Source of the DNA: Cyanobacteria bacterium HKST-UBA02
Lineage (GTDB): Bacteria > Cyanobacteriota > Vampirovibrionia > Obscuribacterales > Obscuribacteraceae
Length of the DNA: 7,131 nucleotides
NCBI GenBank assembly: GCA_020431945.1
Contig: JAGQHH010000550.1
Span: 1 to 7,131, forward strand
Direction: 5' to 3'
Position numbers and translations under genes: made by a program. Of this stretch, positions 1 through 6,445 are shown in pieces. The notes below the pieces were generated by a model. It did not search any database. It had not been told where the DNA came from and saw only the letters and a list, made by a program, of their open reading frames with translations. Position 1 is the stretch's first letter. Every line of letters starts with the position of its first letter.

Positions 1-525
1 CTCACATCCCTGGTCAACGATCTCCTCGACCTGGATAAAATCGAAGCAGGCAAACTTGTTCTGGATCGAGAATGTCTCAGCCTCAAAGACGTATGCGAAT
101 CGAGCATGGCCGCCCTCGAAGCCATGTCCACCGATGCCGGCGTCGAATTGAGCGGACCACAGGGCGATGGAGCAATCATGGCCGATGAGAAGTGGCTCTT
201 CCAGGTAGTGAACAACTTGCTCTCCAATGCCATCAAGTTTTCACCAGCAGGCAGCACCATCGCCATCAAGATCGAAAGAAAGGGCGAAAAACTGGAAGTG
301 CGCATTACGGACAGTGGGCCGGGTATCCCAAAAGAGCAGCAAGACCTACTCTTCGAGCGATACAGTCAGGGATCGGCAACCACAGGTCTGGCGATTAAAG
401 GAACCGGTCTCGGTCTTGCCATCGTCAAGTCGATTGTCCTGGCTCACGGCGGAGAGCTGGGCGTGGAGAGCGAACCGGGAAGGGGCTCGACTTTCTGGTT
501 TCGCCTCGAGGAGTTTGTCGAATGA
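1..525 (+). CDS. Sensor histidine kinase, C-terminal part (5' end outside window)
   Basis: The frame is open from base 1 and gives 174 residues before TGA at 523-525. Residues 1-19 (LTSLVNDLLDLDKIEAGKL) are the second helix of a HisKA dimerisation domain, so the phospho-accepting histidine lies just left of the window. An HATPase_c domain follows with all expected boxes: N box (NNLLSNAIKFSP, about residues 71-82), G1 box DSGPGIP from residue 104, F box LFERYSQG, and G2 box GTGLGL at 134-139, ending in the usual STFWFRL strand. It should bind ATP and autophosphorylate the missing histidine; no degenerate residue is visible. Any sensor, HAMP or PAS part is out of view. The gene overlaps the next kinase by ATGA at 522-525, so the two are almost certainly co-transcribed and translationally coupled. 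The core resembles the second kinase closely enough to suggest a tandem duplication. Which signal it senses cannot be told. Confidence 0.95.
   Translation, partial: LTSLVNDLLDLDKIEAGKLVLDRECLSLKDVCESSMAALEAMSTDAGVELSGPQGDGAIMADEKWLFQVVNNLLSNAIKFSPAGSTIAIKIERKGEKLEVRITDSGPGIPKEQQDLLFERYSQGSATTGLAIKGTGLGLAIVKSIVLAHGGELGVESEPGRGSTFWFRLEEFVE
508..513 (+). promoter_or_regulatory. Shine-Dalgarno for the second histidine kinase
   Basis: GAGGAG lies 8 bases before the ATG at 522, inside the last codons of the upstream kinase. It supports the ATG at 522, and hence the four-base ATGA overlap, as the true start. Confidence 0.75.
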
Positions 526-2330
526 GAAGCAAGCTCGTCATTCTCGGTCTGACCATAGTGGCTGTACCTGCTCTCATTCAGCTGGCGCTTCTCTGTGGAA
601 TGTCATCGCTTCTCTGGTCGATTCAGCAGGAGTCGCTCGCAGCACGCGAATCCAGAGCAAAGATCAATCGACTCGACAATTGCATGATTAAAATCACCGA
701 GTTCTTCTTCCTTCCTTTGGTTTCAGAAAGCGACAGTGCTCCGGGGAACAGGAGAAGCGACAGCGAGATAATCGCGGAGATTGCCGCAGTCGAGAAAGAA
801 GCTAGGGAGCTACTCGACGGGAACGATTACGAAGGCGCCGCCGCCCTGAAGGCGGCGAAAGTCAGGGCGATGCTCGATGAGTTTACATCGATAGGCGCTG
901 AGTCTCTCGAGCAAATCAGGAAAGGGCGCACGCATGAAGAGCGCAATCAGGTCATGGATATCCTTGGACCTGCCGCCGATCGCTTCGCCAGAGAGGTCAC
1001 CGGGCTGATCGATTTCGAGAAAGCGCAGCGAGAACAGATCACCGAGCTCAAAGAACACGATCGAGAGCAGGTCAAAATCTGGCTATTAAGCACCGCCATT
1101 CTGAGCCTGATCGCCTCAGGCGTCATGGCGGTCTTTTTCACCGCCAGAATCAAGACACCGATTCGAAGAATTTCTGACAATCTGCAAGCCCTGGCGAACA
1201 ATGCCCCTCTCCAGCCTGCACTGACCAGCGCCGATGAGCTCGGCGCCCTGGAGCGGCTCATTCACTCGGTAGCAGACGAGATCCATCTGGCTATCGAGCG
1301 CGAGAGGAGCGCAGTAGAAATGGCCGCCGATCTTATCTGTGTGCTGGATGAGTCCGGTGCGATTGTTTCGGTCAATGAAATCTCCGAACTCTTTCTTGGG
1401 TCGACTCCCACCGAGTTGAAAGGGAGAAGGCTCAGCAGTCTGTGCCTTGTAGAGCAGATACTGGAAGCGGACGAGCTTGTCAGGAATGCGATTGCCTCGA
1501 ACGAGGCGAAAACAGCGGATCTCGCTCTCGAGCGAAAGGATGGCTCCATCATCTATACCAGATGGTCATGCCTGTGGTCGGACCGAGAAGAAGAGCTGTT
1601 CTGCGTAGCCAGAGACATAAGCCGGGAAAAACAGCTTCAGAAAATGAAGATGGACTTTGTGAACATGATCAGTCACGACCTGCGCAGCCCCCTGACCTCG
1701 ATGATCGGCGGTTTGACGATACTGGCAAGCGGAATCAAGGGAGAATTGCCCCCGGCTATGAAAGAAGAGGCGGAAGCCGCCATTGCCAGCGCCCAGAAGC
1801 TCGTGGAATTCATCAACGATCTTCTCGATTTCCAGAAGCTCGACGAAGGGAAGATGCCCCTTGATTTGAGCGATCACGAGCTCGGAGCAATGCTGGGAGA
1901 AGCAGTGAAGGTCGTCAGACCTCTCGCCATCTCTCGATCGATAGAGATAGAAGCGCCGCTGGAGAATACGGATCTGGTGCATTGCGACCGCAATAAAATC
2001 GTTCAAGTGATCATCAATCTTCTCTCGAATGCAGTCAAATTCTCGCCCGAAGACTCGAGCATCAGGATCCGGTTATCTTCCTCGCCCAAGGTCGTTAAAG
2101 TTTCCATCGAGAATCCGGGTAACCCAATACCCGAAGACTTTCGCTCTCGAATTTTCGAGCCGTTCGAGCAGACGCCGGCAAGCCGGCATCAGGGCACCGG
2201 TCTCGGTTTGGCCATCTGCAAGATGATCGTGGAGGCCCATGACGGAGCGATTGGTCTTGAAGATCTTGGCGATGAGGATCGAATCGACCAGCCCATAACC
2301 CGATTCTGGTTCGAGCTCAAGCGTCGATAA
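522..2330 (+). CDS. Membrane-bound PAS-containing sensor histidine kinase
   Basis: This 602-residue protein has a complete sensor-kinase layout. A first membrane segment (about residues 5-32) and a second (about 187-207) flank a roughly 155-residue, charged, mostly helical extracytoplasmic region reminiscent of CHASE3 or four-helix sensors. A HAMP linker (about 208-255) leads to a PAS domain (about 256-366, with DLICVLDESGAIVSVNE). HisKA holds the phospho-accepting His385 in the motif ISHDLRSPLTSM. HATPase_c has an N box (INLLSNAVKFSP), an F box (IFEPFEQ) and a G2 box GTGLGL (558-563). The G1 box is unusual: NPGNP at 531-535 replaces DxGxG, so the adenine-contacting Asp is Asn. The last strand (RFWFEL) follows an acidic insertion (DLGDEDRIDQ) where a short Gly-rich turn is usual. 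The gene overlaps the upstream kinase by ATGA and the convergent regulator by 14 bp. Role: autophosphorylation and transfer to a regulator, probably the neighbour. Signal unknown. Partial loss of ATP binding is possible, but Asn occurs here in some active kinases. Confidence 0.95.
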   Translation: MRSKLVILGLTIVAVPALIQLALLCGMSSLLWSIQQESLAARESRAKINRLDNCMIKITEFFFLPLVSESDSAPGNRRSDSEIIAEIAAVEKEARELLDGNDYEGAAALKAAKVRAMLDEFTSIGAESLEQIRKGRTHEERNQVMDILGPAADRFAREVTGLIDFEKAQREQITELKEHDREQVKIWLLSTAILSLIASGVMAVFFTARIKTPIRRISDNLQALANNAPLQPALTSADELGALERLIHSVADEIHLAIERERSAVEMAADLICVLDESGAIVSVNEISELFLGSTPTELKGRRLSSLCLVEQILEADELVRNAIASNEAKTADLALERKDGSIIYTRWSCLWSDREEELFCVARDISREKQLQKMKMDFVNMISHDLRSPLTSMIGGLTILASGIKGELPPAMKEEAEAAIASAQKLVEFINDLLDFQKLDEGKMPLDLSDHELGAMLGEAVKVVRPLAISRSIEIEAPLENTDLVHCDRNKIVQVIINLLSNAVKFSPEDSSIRIRLSSSPKVVKVSIENPGNPIPEDFRSRIFEPFEQTPASRHQGTGLGLAICKMIVEAHDGAIGLEDLGDEDRIDQPITRFWFELKRR

Positions 2331-2988
2331 TATATCCGCATTTGAGATCGGTTCGGATAAGATCGGCTCTGCCTATACGAGAGAGCTTCTGTCTCAGTGT
2401 ACGAATACAAGTTCGCACCGTGTCCTCCGAGCCTTCGCTGTCCAGGGGCCAGACATTGTCCCTGATTTGAGCAGAAGAGAAGTGACGGTCCTTGTGGCGA
2501 AGGAGAAATTCCAGAAGTGCTGCTTCTCTCTTGCTCAACCTGACAGACTGGTTGCCATTACTGACGGTGCGCGTCTCGATTTCAAGATTGACGCCGTCCG
2601 CCTCCATATCGGTAGAGATCAAATGTGCCGGTCGGCGCAGGAGGCTACGGAGCCTGGCGCTCAGCTCACGAACTTCGAAAGGCTTTGTCAGGTAATCATC
2701 GGCTCCGGCATCCAGACCTGCCTCTTTGCTGTCGAGGTCGGACAGACCGGTAAGCATCAGGACCGGTGCCTTGCCACCACTGCTACGATACTGCCGGAGC
2801 ACTTCGACACCGGTCATGTCCCCGAGCTGCCAGTCCAGAATGACGATCTCGAAAGAGAAGCCGGACAGCATCTGCAGTGCATCACCACCGGTCAGCGCCG
2901 TCTCCACTACATATCCCTGCGAATTGAGATAGCGAGAAAGCCCTCTGACAAGCTCGAAATCATCATCTGCAAGTAATAGCTTAGCCAT
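2317..2988 (-). CDS. OmpR/PhoB-family response regulator, DNA-binding
   Basis: This 223-residue protein has the standard two-domain build of the family. The receiver domain (about 1-118) shows the acidic pocket (Asp8-Asp10), the phospho-acceptor Asp52 in VILDWQLGDMTG, Thr80 in LMLTG, and Lys102 in LTKPF. The C-terminal winged helix (about 145-222) contains VRLSKREAALLEFLL and the recognition region SEDTVRTCIRTLRQKL, ending with the wing hairpin CGYI. All phosphorelay residues are present, so it should be an active transcription factor that dimerises when phosphorylated. The start is fixed by the canonical MAKLLLADDD; an AGAGG only three bases upstream is a poorly spaced ribosome site. It is converged upon by the 602-residue kinase with a 14-bp tail overlap, and that kinase is its likely partner. 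It sits 27 bp downstream of two small minus-strand genes and is probably co-transcribed with them. Targets cannot be inferred. Confidence 0.95.
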   Translation of the reverse strand: MAKLLLADDDFELVRGLSRYLNSQGYVVETALTGGDALQMLSGFSFEIVILDWQLGDMTGVEVLRQYRSSGGKAPVLMLTGLSDLDSKEAGLDAGADDYLTKPFEVRELSARLRSLLRRPAHLISTDMEADGVNLEIETRTVSNGNQSVRLSKREAALLEFLLRHKDRHFSSAQIRDNVWPLDSEGSEDTVRTCIRTLRQKLSRIGRADLIRTDLKCGYIIDA

Positions 2989-3015
2989 GAGCCTCTACCG
3001 GAGAGAGAAGCATCC

Positions 3016-3363
3016 TTATCGAGGTCTTCCCGGGGTTCCCGGGTCCAGGAATTTCGGTCGATTCACCGCATCCTGGGGAGACAGCCATGTCATGCCCGGC
3101 TGCCGACAAATCCAACTGTAATCGAGATAGGGCAATGTGGCAATCGGAATATCATTACAGACGCCGGGGATGGGCGGGAAATCCAATGTGGGCGGCAGGC
3201 TATTCGGATCCCTTTCCACAGTGGCGCTTCCATATTCGCTACCCGGCTTGCTTTCTCCCGGCTCCTTCGGTCGGCACGACTCCCTGTACTGCTCTTCGAA
3301 AAGCGTCCCGGCATTGATGCTACTAACTTCTGCGGCATCCCTGCCGGCTCTGAAATTTTCCAT
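3016..3363 (-). CDS. Small proline-rich protein of unknown function
   Basis: I do not recognise this 115-residue protein. I chose the ATG at 3363 because GGAGG sits exactly 7 bases before it. An in-frame GTG two codons upstream would be only one base from that site. The N-terminal third (MENFRAGRDAAEVSSINAGT) is polar and could be helical. The rest is rich in Pro and Gly, with no signal peptide or membrane segment, three cysteines (30, 69, 86) and a basic tail GTPGRPR. The gene begins 2 bp after the 112-residue gene ends and stops 27 bp before the response regulator, so it is probably the middle gene of a three-gene unit. It may be lineage-restricted. Open frames on the opposite strand here lack comparable start signals. 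The call as a real gene rests on the ribosome site and spacing, not on homology. Confidence 0.6.
   Translation of the reverse strand: MENFRAGRDAAEVSSINAGTLFEEQYRESCRPKEPGESKPGSEYGSATVERDPNSLPPTLDFPPIPGVCNDIPIATLPYLDYSWICRQPGMTWLSPQDAVNRPKFLDPGTPGRPR
3029..3043. repeat. CCCGGG inverted repeat at the end of the 115-residue gene
   Basis: Two CCCGGG hexamers separated by three bases can form a 6-bp all-GC stem. It lies in the last codons of the small gene, about 40 bp before the regulator start on the minus strand. There is no T-run after it, so it is not a typical terminator. It could slow ribosomes or affect regulator translation, or be chance in Pro/Gly codons. Confidence 0.35.
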
Positions 3364-3365
3364 TT

Positions 3366-3704
3366 TCACTCCTCCGTGGAGATACTCAGACCCAACAAGA
3401 TAGAAAGAGCTATGACACCTTCAGTGAGATTCTGAAACTCTGTCAGACCGGCCGGAACAGTTCGGCCAGGTTCGGGCTCCTGCCGATCCAGAGGGGGAAT
3501 CTCTCTGACACCGGCTTCAGTGGCCCGGACAACCGGCTTGCTCTCATCCCCGACAAGCTCCACCGGCTCCAGACCGGAAGTTGCAGACATGGCGGAGTTT
3601 ACCTCTCTCCATGTACTCATTTCGTCCGCGCTCCAGGAGAAATTTCCCGGGCTTCGAGAGACCCGCGAAACTGGTGTAGATTCGAATGATTCCGGAACTC
3701 GCAT
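3366..3704 (-). CDS. Small protein of unknown function with hydrophobic C-terminal segment
   Basis: I do not recognise this 112-residue protein. The ATG at 3704 is preceded by AGAGG at 9 bases, a fair ribosome site. The first 90 residues are polar and rich in Ser, Glu and Pro, likely disordered (for example EIPPLDRQEPEPGRTVPAG at 68-86). Residues 96-108 (GVIALSILLGLSI plus flanks) form one short hydrophobic stretch near the C-terminus, rather short for a full membrane span but suitable for an amphipathic or tail-anchor-like helix. There is no N-terminal signal. Its TGA at 3366-3368 lies 2 bp before the next ATG, so it should be translationally coupled to the 115-residue protein. It appears to be the first gene of a unit ending in the response regulator, hence possibly an accessory of that pathway; this is inference from position only. 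Confidence 0.55.
   Translation of the reverse strand: MRVPESFESTPVSRVSRSPGNFSWSADEMSTWREVNSAMSATSGLEPVELVGDESKPVVRATEAGVREIPPLDRQEPEPGRTVPAGLTEFQNLTEGVIALSILLGLSISTEE
3371..3375 (-). promoter_or_regulatory. Strong Shine-Dalgarno for the 115-residue protein
   Basis: On the minus strand GGAGG is followed by seven bases (AGTGAAA) and then ATG at 3363. It lies within the last codons of the preceding gene and decides the start of the following one, ruling out the nearer GTG. Confidence 0.7.
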
Positions 3705-3801
3705 AACACAGCACCTCTATTGGCAAGCTTCCTCGAACACCGCGATACTAGATCGGCATGCGTGCGAAATACGTGTGTATTTTGCGATGGTCGGTAAAAA
3801 G
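3705..3801 (-). promoter_or_regulatory. Intergenic region, probable promoter for the small-gene/regulator unit
   Basis: This 97-bp gap lies between the stop of the 491-residue TPR gene and the start of the 112-residue gene, both on the minus strand. It holds an imperfect hairpin at 3764-3785. Reading minus, a TAGTAT hexamer at 3750-3745 could serve as a -10 box, but no convincing -35 box lies at the right distance. A promoter is expected because the hairpin could end the upstream transcript; the exact elements are not established. Confidence 0.35.
3764..3785. repeat. Imperfect inverted repeat, possible terminator or operator
   Basis: GCGAAATAC and GTATTTTGC flank a four-base GTGT loop, making a 9-bp stem with one G-T wobble. 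It begins 17 bp after the stop of the 491-residue TPR gene. The expected T-run is missing on the minus strand, so an intrinsic terminator is only weakly supported. The near-symmetry would also suit a dimeric repressor site upstream of the small-gene unit. Confidence 0.4.
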
Positions 3802-5277
3802 CTAATTCGTGCTTGAAAGGATTTTCCCGGCCCGGCTCTCTACCTCTGAGGCGCGGTCATTGCGCCCGAGACGCCGGAGCACCTGAGCATAGTCTTTCAA
3901 GCAAGCCGCCAGAAGCGGATTGTTCTCGCCGGCGGCACGCTCGGTACTGGCCACCGCCCACTCGTAAAAGGTGCGTGCCTGCTCGAGTTGACCCTGATGA
4001 TAATAGAGATAGGCAAGCTCGTTGAGGATGCGGGCTGTGTCCATACTATCGGGACCCAGGGATTTCTGCGCCTGGGCAAGGGCCTCCCGATAGAGCCCGG
4101 CAGCCTTGTCTCCATTGCCCAGATGGAACTCGCAGGAGGCGAGCATGGCCCTGGCATTGATTGTGAGGAGGTTACCGTCCCCATAAGCATCGTGATAGAC
4201 GGCGAGGGCCCGCTCCAGAAGAGGTCTGGCCTCGTCATACCGTCCCTTCGAAATATAGAGCTGCGCCAGACCGGCAAGGTCGTTTCCCACTGATGGATGG
4301 TGTGGGCCCAGGCTATCTATATCGATAGAGATTTTTCGCTTGTACTGCTCTTCGCCTGCTGCGAACCTGTCCTGCTTGATCACCGCATCGTTGACGACTC
4401 GATAAGCAGGGGCAAGAGACTGGTCTGATCCGGGCATCGGGATACCACGAAGGCTCACCTGCTCATTCTCGTCGGTTTGCTGCTCGTGTTTCGCCTGGAG
4501 CTCGAAACGGCTCTGCTTCTGCCATTCGGAAGACTGGATCGGAGGCCGAAGCGGGATATTCTCAGAAGACTGATCGAGAATGTCCTTGTCGAAATCCTTG
4601 ATCAGGTCGCTATTGGATTGATCGGTTCCTTTGAGAAGATCGCCGTAGTCATGCTGGACTTTCTCCAGTTGCCTGGCGGCATCGAGGTTCGGATCCTTGG
4701 AGAGAATCGTAATCGCTCTCTTGTAGTGATTGAGAGCTTCCTCTCTATTGCCGAGCTTGCCATGGGTATGACCGAGCCCGACCAGAGCCCCGGCAGCCTC
4801 GGGGCTGTATGGTCCGTAGCTCTTCTCTGTTATCTTCAAAGCTTGATTGTAATAGCTCATGGCCCGGGCGTGGTCGCCGGCCGATTCTTCGATGGAGCCG
4901 AGGTTCATGAGCACCGGCGAAAGTCTGGGGCTCCCGGAGCCATACTTATTGGTCCGCCGGAGCAGCACTTTACGAGCCATGTCCCGGGCCTCTCCCGGGT
5001 GCTGGGTCAGAGCAAGGGCAGATGCCAGCTTGAGCATGCACCGGTCTATGTCCTCCTGGCTTCCGCCCTCCTTCTTTACAAGGACGAGAGCCTGTCTGAA
5101 GCTAGCCACGGCTCGTTCCGGCACTTCGGACTGCAGGTCTTTCTCGCCTACAGCCAGGCTGTCTTTCCAGGAGGAAGCCGCCTCAGCCGGCGACAGGGCG
5201 CAAAGCCCGGCAAGAAGCACACAGGCAAAAGCAGTTCCACGCTTACGGCTTATCAACTCGAATCGCTTTTCAGACAT
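3802..5277 (-). CDS. Secreted tetratricopeptide-repeat protein (kinesin-light-chain-like repeats)
   Basis: The frame is open up to 5463, but I place the start at the ATG at 5277. There the product (491 residues) begins with a normal signal peptide: basic MSEKRFELISRKRG, a hydrophobic core to about residue 29, and likely cleavage after AEA (31-33). No lipobox is present. The mature protein has two TPR groups. The first (about 53-195) includes GDHARAMSYYNQALKITEKSYG and GNREEALNHYKRAI. The second (about 300-480) has repeats with 42-residue spacing and SLGPxxxxT/S links typical of kinesin-light-chain-type TPRs: GRYDEARPLLERAL, GNGDKAAGLYREAL, GQLEQARTFYEWAV. A Gln/Glu/Asp-rich linker (about 200-295) joins them. 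TPRs are protein-binding scaffolds; no catalytic domain is visible, so the partner is unknown. No strong ribosome site lies before this ATG, a weakness of the start call; the upstream extension runs through the palindromic intergenic DNA and is unlikely to be coding. Confidence 0.9.
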   Translation of the reverse strand: MSEKRFELISRKRGTAFACVLLAGLCALSPAEAASSWKDSLAVGEKDLQSEVPERAVASFRQALVLVKKEGGSQEDIDRCMLKLASALALTQHPGEARDMARKVLLRRTNKYGSGSPRLSPVLMNLGSIEESAGDHARAMSYYNQALKITEKSYGPYSPEAAGALVGLGHTHGKLGNREEALNHYKRAITILSKDPNLDAARQLEKVQHDYGDLLKGTDQSNSDLIKDFDKDILDQSSENIPLRPPIQSSEWQKQSRFELQAKHEQQTDENEQVSLRGIPMPGSDQSLAPAYRVVNDAVIKQDRFAAGEEQYKRKISIDIDSLGPHHPSVGNDLAGLAQLYISKGRYDEARPLLERALAVYHDAYGDGNLLTINARAMLASCEFHLGNGDKAAGLYREALAQAQKSLGPDSMDTARILNELAYLYYHQGQLEQARTFYEWAVASTERAAGENNPLLAACLKDYAQVLRRLGRNDRASEVESRAGKILSSTN

Positions 5278-5322
5278 GAGACTGATTGTACCCTGTAGCG
5301 CCGGTCCGGGGGACTTGCATCT

Positions 5323-5386
5323 CATTTTTCGAGCGGATTTCGAAAAATCGCAATATTGCGATTTTGGGCAATTCATCCGAAAAACG
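5323..5386. repeat. Nested inverted repeats with a perfect 22-bp palindrome
   Basis: Positions 5344-5365 are a perfect palindrome whose half is AAAATCGCAAT followed by its exact reverse complement. Outer arms also pair: TTTTTCG at 5325-5331 with CGAAAAA at 5378-5384, and CGGAT at 5334-5338 with ATCCG at 5375-5379. The element lies between two minus-strand genes. Reading minus, the stem is preceded by A residues and followed by TTTTTCG, which could act as a low-GC terminator of the 338-residue gene. It could equally be an operator upstream of the 491-residue gene. A dispersed repeat unit is a third possibility. Confidence 0.6.
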
Positions 5387-5393
5387 ATACACG

Positions 5394-5401
5394 CCCCCCC
5401 C
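5394..5401. repeat. Eight-base C/G homopolymer in the intergenic gap
   Basis: Eight C residues on the plus strand (G on minus) lie 16 bp after the stop of the 338-residue gene and about 115 bp upstream of the 491-residue gene. Such tracts can slip in replication; here it would alter spacing in non-coding DNA only. Confidence 0.5.
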
Positions 5402-5417
5402 GTATTCAACCGCCTGG

Positions 5418-6434
5418 CTAGAACCGCTTGGGCGCTGTCTTCTTGAGCATGGCATCCACCCACATTCGCGTACGCGGAAAAGCCTCCCTGATCTTCGGAC
5501 CGTTGGGGGTGCTGGCTCCCATTAGAAGCAGGGCGATCTCTCCGAAGGTTTCCATGGGACCGACATCCCCTTCATGAGTGTAGACCTTGAGATCTTCAGC
5601 CAGATCCGGGTTCATCGAAGCCACATCTTGCTTGAACATGGTGCGAAAACCCGGATCTTTGGAAGCGCCTTCCAGGCAGTAATCGAGAGCATGGGCACAT
5701 TGCATGCGGGTAGCCAGCTTGATATCGCTCTCGGTGCGAATGCCGCCGACATGCCTGGAGCCTGGCTCTTCCAGGGCTCTCTCGTAGACGAACATCTTGG
5801 ACTCGTAGGTGCGACCGGGCTCGTTGCAGACCAGGTGACCGTCGGCGGGATGCTTCAAGTTGAGGATATCCGGAAACTGGTCGAGAGGATTGGTGGCAAC
5901 GAAGACCCTGGCTCCTGCCTGGTCGAGGATTCGATAGATATGAACCGGCAACTCCTCGATGGTCTTACGCACGACTTTCACCGTATTGCGGCTCACGGAC
6001 GGGTGTCCGAACCGAGGCGCCACCACTGTTATTCGCTCTTTCAGCTCTTTCGGCTTCTCCTGGGCCCGGGCGGCAGGAGAGTCGGCATTCTTGCTATTGC
6101 TCTTGTCGAATTTACCGAGCTTAGACAGATGCTTTTCGGCAGCCTCCGCCTCCCGGGTGCCGGGACTGGATTCGATGAGCTCGCGATAGGTACTGACGGC
6201 GGCTTCGATATCACCACCGGCATAGAGACTGTGACCGAGATAGAGCTTCACTATCGGTCTCGTGTCACCGGCATCCACGGCACTTTTGAACCTGGCTGCT
6301 GCAGCTTTGTAATCCTTTGTCCTGTAGGCGGAAAGACCCTGGTCGTAATCGCCCTGGCACTGGCCAACCTCCATGCCGAGGGTCATGATCGAAAAGACCA
6401 GCAGCAGAACTCTACTTGTATGGATGATTCTCAC
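5418..6434 (-). CDS. Secreted TPR protein with inactive anthrax-lethal-factor-like metalloprotease domain
   Basis: I start this 338-residue protein at the GTG at 6434, six bases after a GGAGG. It then begins MRIIHTSRVLLLVFSIM, a proper signal peptide ending near residue 27; the longer frame to 6557 would bury it. A TPR module (about 29-107: GLSAYRTKDYKAAAARFK, GDIEAAVSTYRELIE) precedes a charged linker (108-135). Residues 136-338 resemble the zinc-peptidase domain of anthrax lethal factor (peptidase family M34). They include KTIEELPVHIYRILDQAGARVFVA, then MQCAHALDY (244-252) where lethal factor has HEFGHAVDD, METFGEIALLLM (294-305) matching its EFFAEAFRLM, and a final region like its C-terminus. 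The first His and catalytic Glu of HExxH are Met244 and Gln245; His248 and the downstream Glu are kept. The domain should therefore be catalytically dead, perhaps a binding module. It is divergent from a related TPR gene. Family assignment is from memory of motifs, not a search. Confidence 0.85.
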   Translation of the reverse strand: MRIIHTSRVLLLVFSIMTLGMEVGQCQGDYDQGLSAYRTKDYKAAAARFKSAVDAGDTRPIVKLYLGHSLYAGGDIEAAVSTYRELIESSPGTREAEAAEKHLSKLGKFDKSNSKNADSPAARAQEKPKELKERITVVAPRFGHPSVSRNTVKVVRKTIEELPVHIYRILDQAGARVFVATNPLDQFPDILNLKHPADGHLVCNEPGRTYESKMFVYERALEEPGSRHVGGIRTESDIKLATRMQCAHALDYCLEGASKDPGFRTMFKQDVASMNPDLAEDLKVYTHEGDVGPMETFGEIALLLMGASTPNGPKIREAFPRTRMWVDAMLKKTAPKRF

Positions 6435-6440
6435 AGACCG

Positions 6441-6445
6441 CCTCC
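6441..6445 (-). promoter_or_regulatory. Shine-Dalgarno that fixes the GTG start of the 338-residue protein
   Basis: GGAGG on the minus strand, spaced six bases from GTG at 6434. It favours this GTG over the ATG codons at 6500 and 6557, which would overlap the divergent gene. Confidence 0.75.

Noticed and set aside
3137..3403. Plus-strand open frame of 88 residues in the small-gene region
   Set aside because: It has no clear ribosome site and no domain, and it conflicts with the two coupled minus-strand genes that have good start signals.
3544..3726. Minus-strand 60-residue frame overlapping the 112-residue gene
   Set aside because: It is an alternative frame of the same DNA without its own ribosome site, and it is not coupled to the downstream gene.
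4477..5298. Plus-strand open frame of 273 residues
   Set aside because: It lies wholly antisense to the clear TPR repeats and signal peptide of the 491-residue protein, and its translation shows no recognisable domain. It is a shadow frame.
5278..5463. N-terminal extension of the 491-residue TPR protein to the ATG at 5463
   Set aside because: It would place 62 residues before a normal signal peptide, run through the palindrome and homopolymer, and overlap the end of the upstream gene.
5685..5715. Frameshift hiding an intact HExxH motif
   Set aside because: The other two frames on the minus strand here (for example ACNVPM or HAMCPC) do not give HExxH, and the frame is continuous with conserved residues on both sides.
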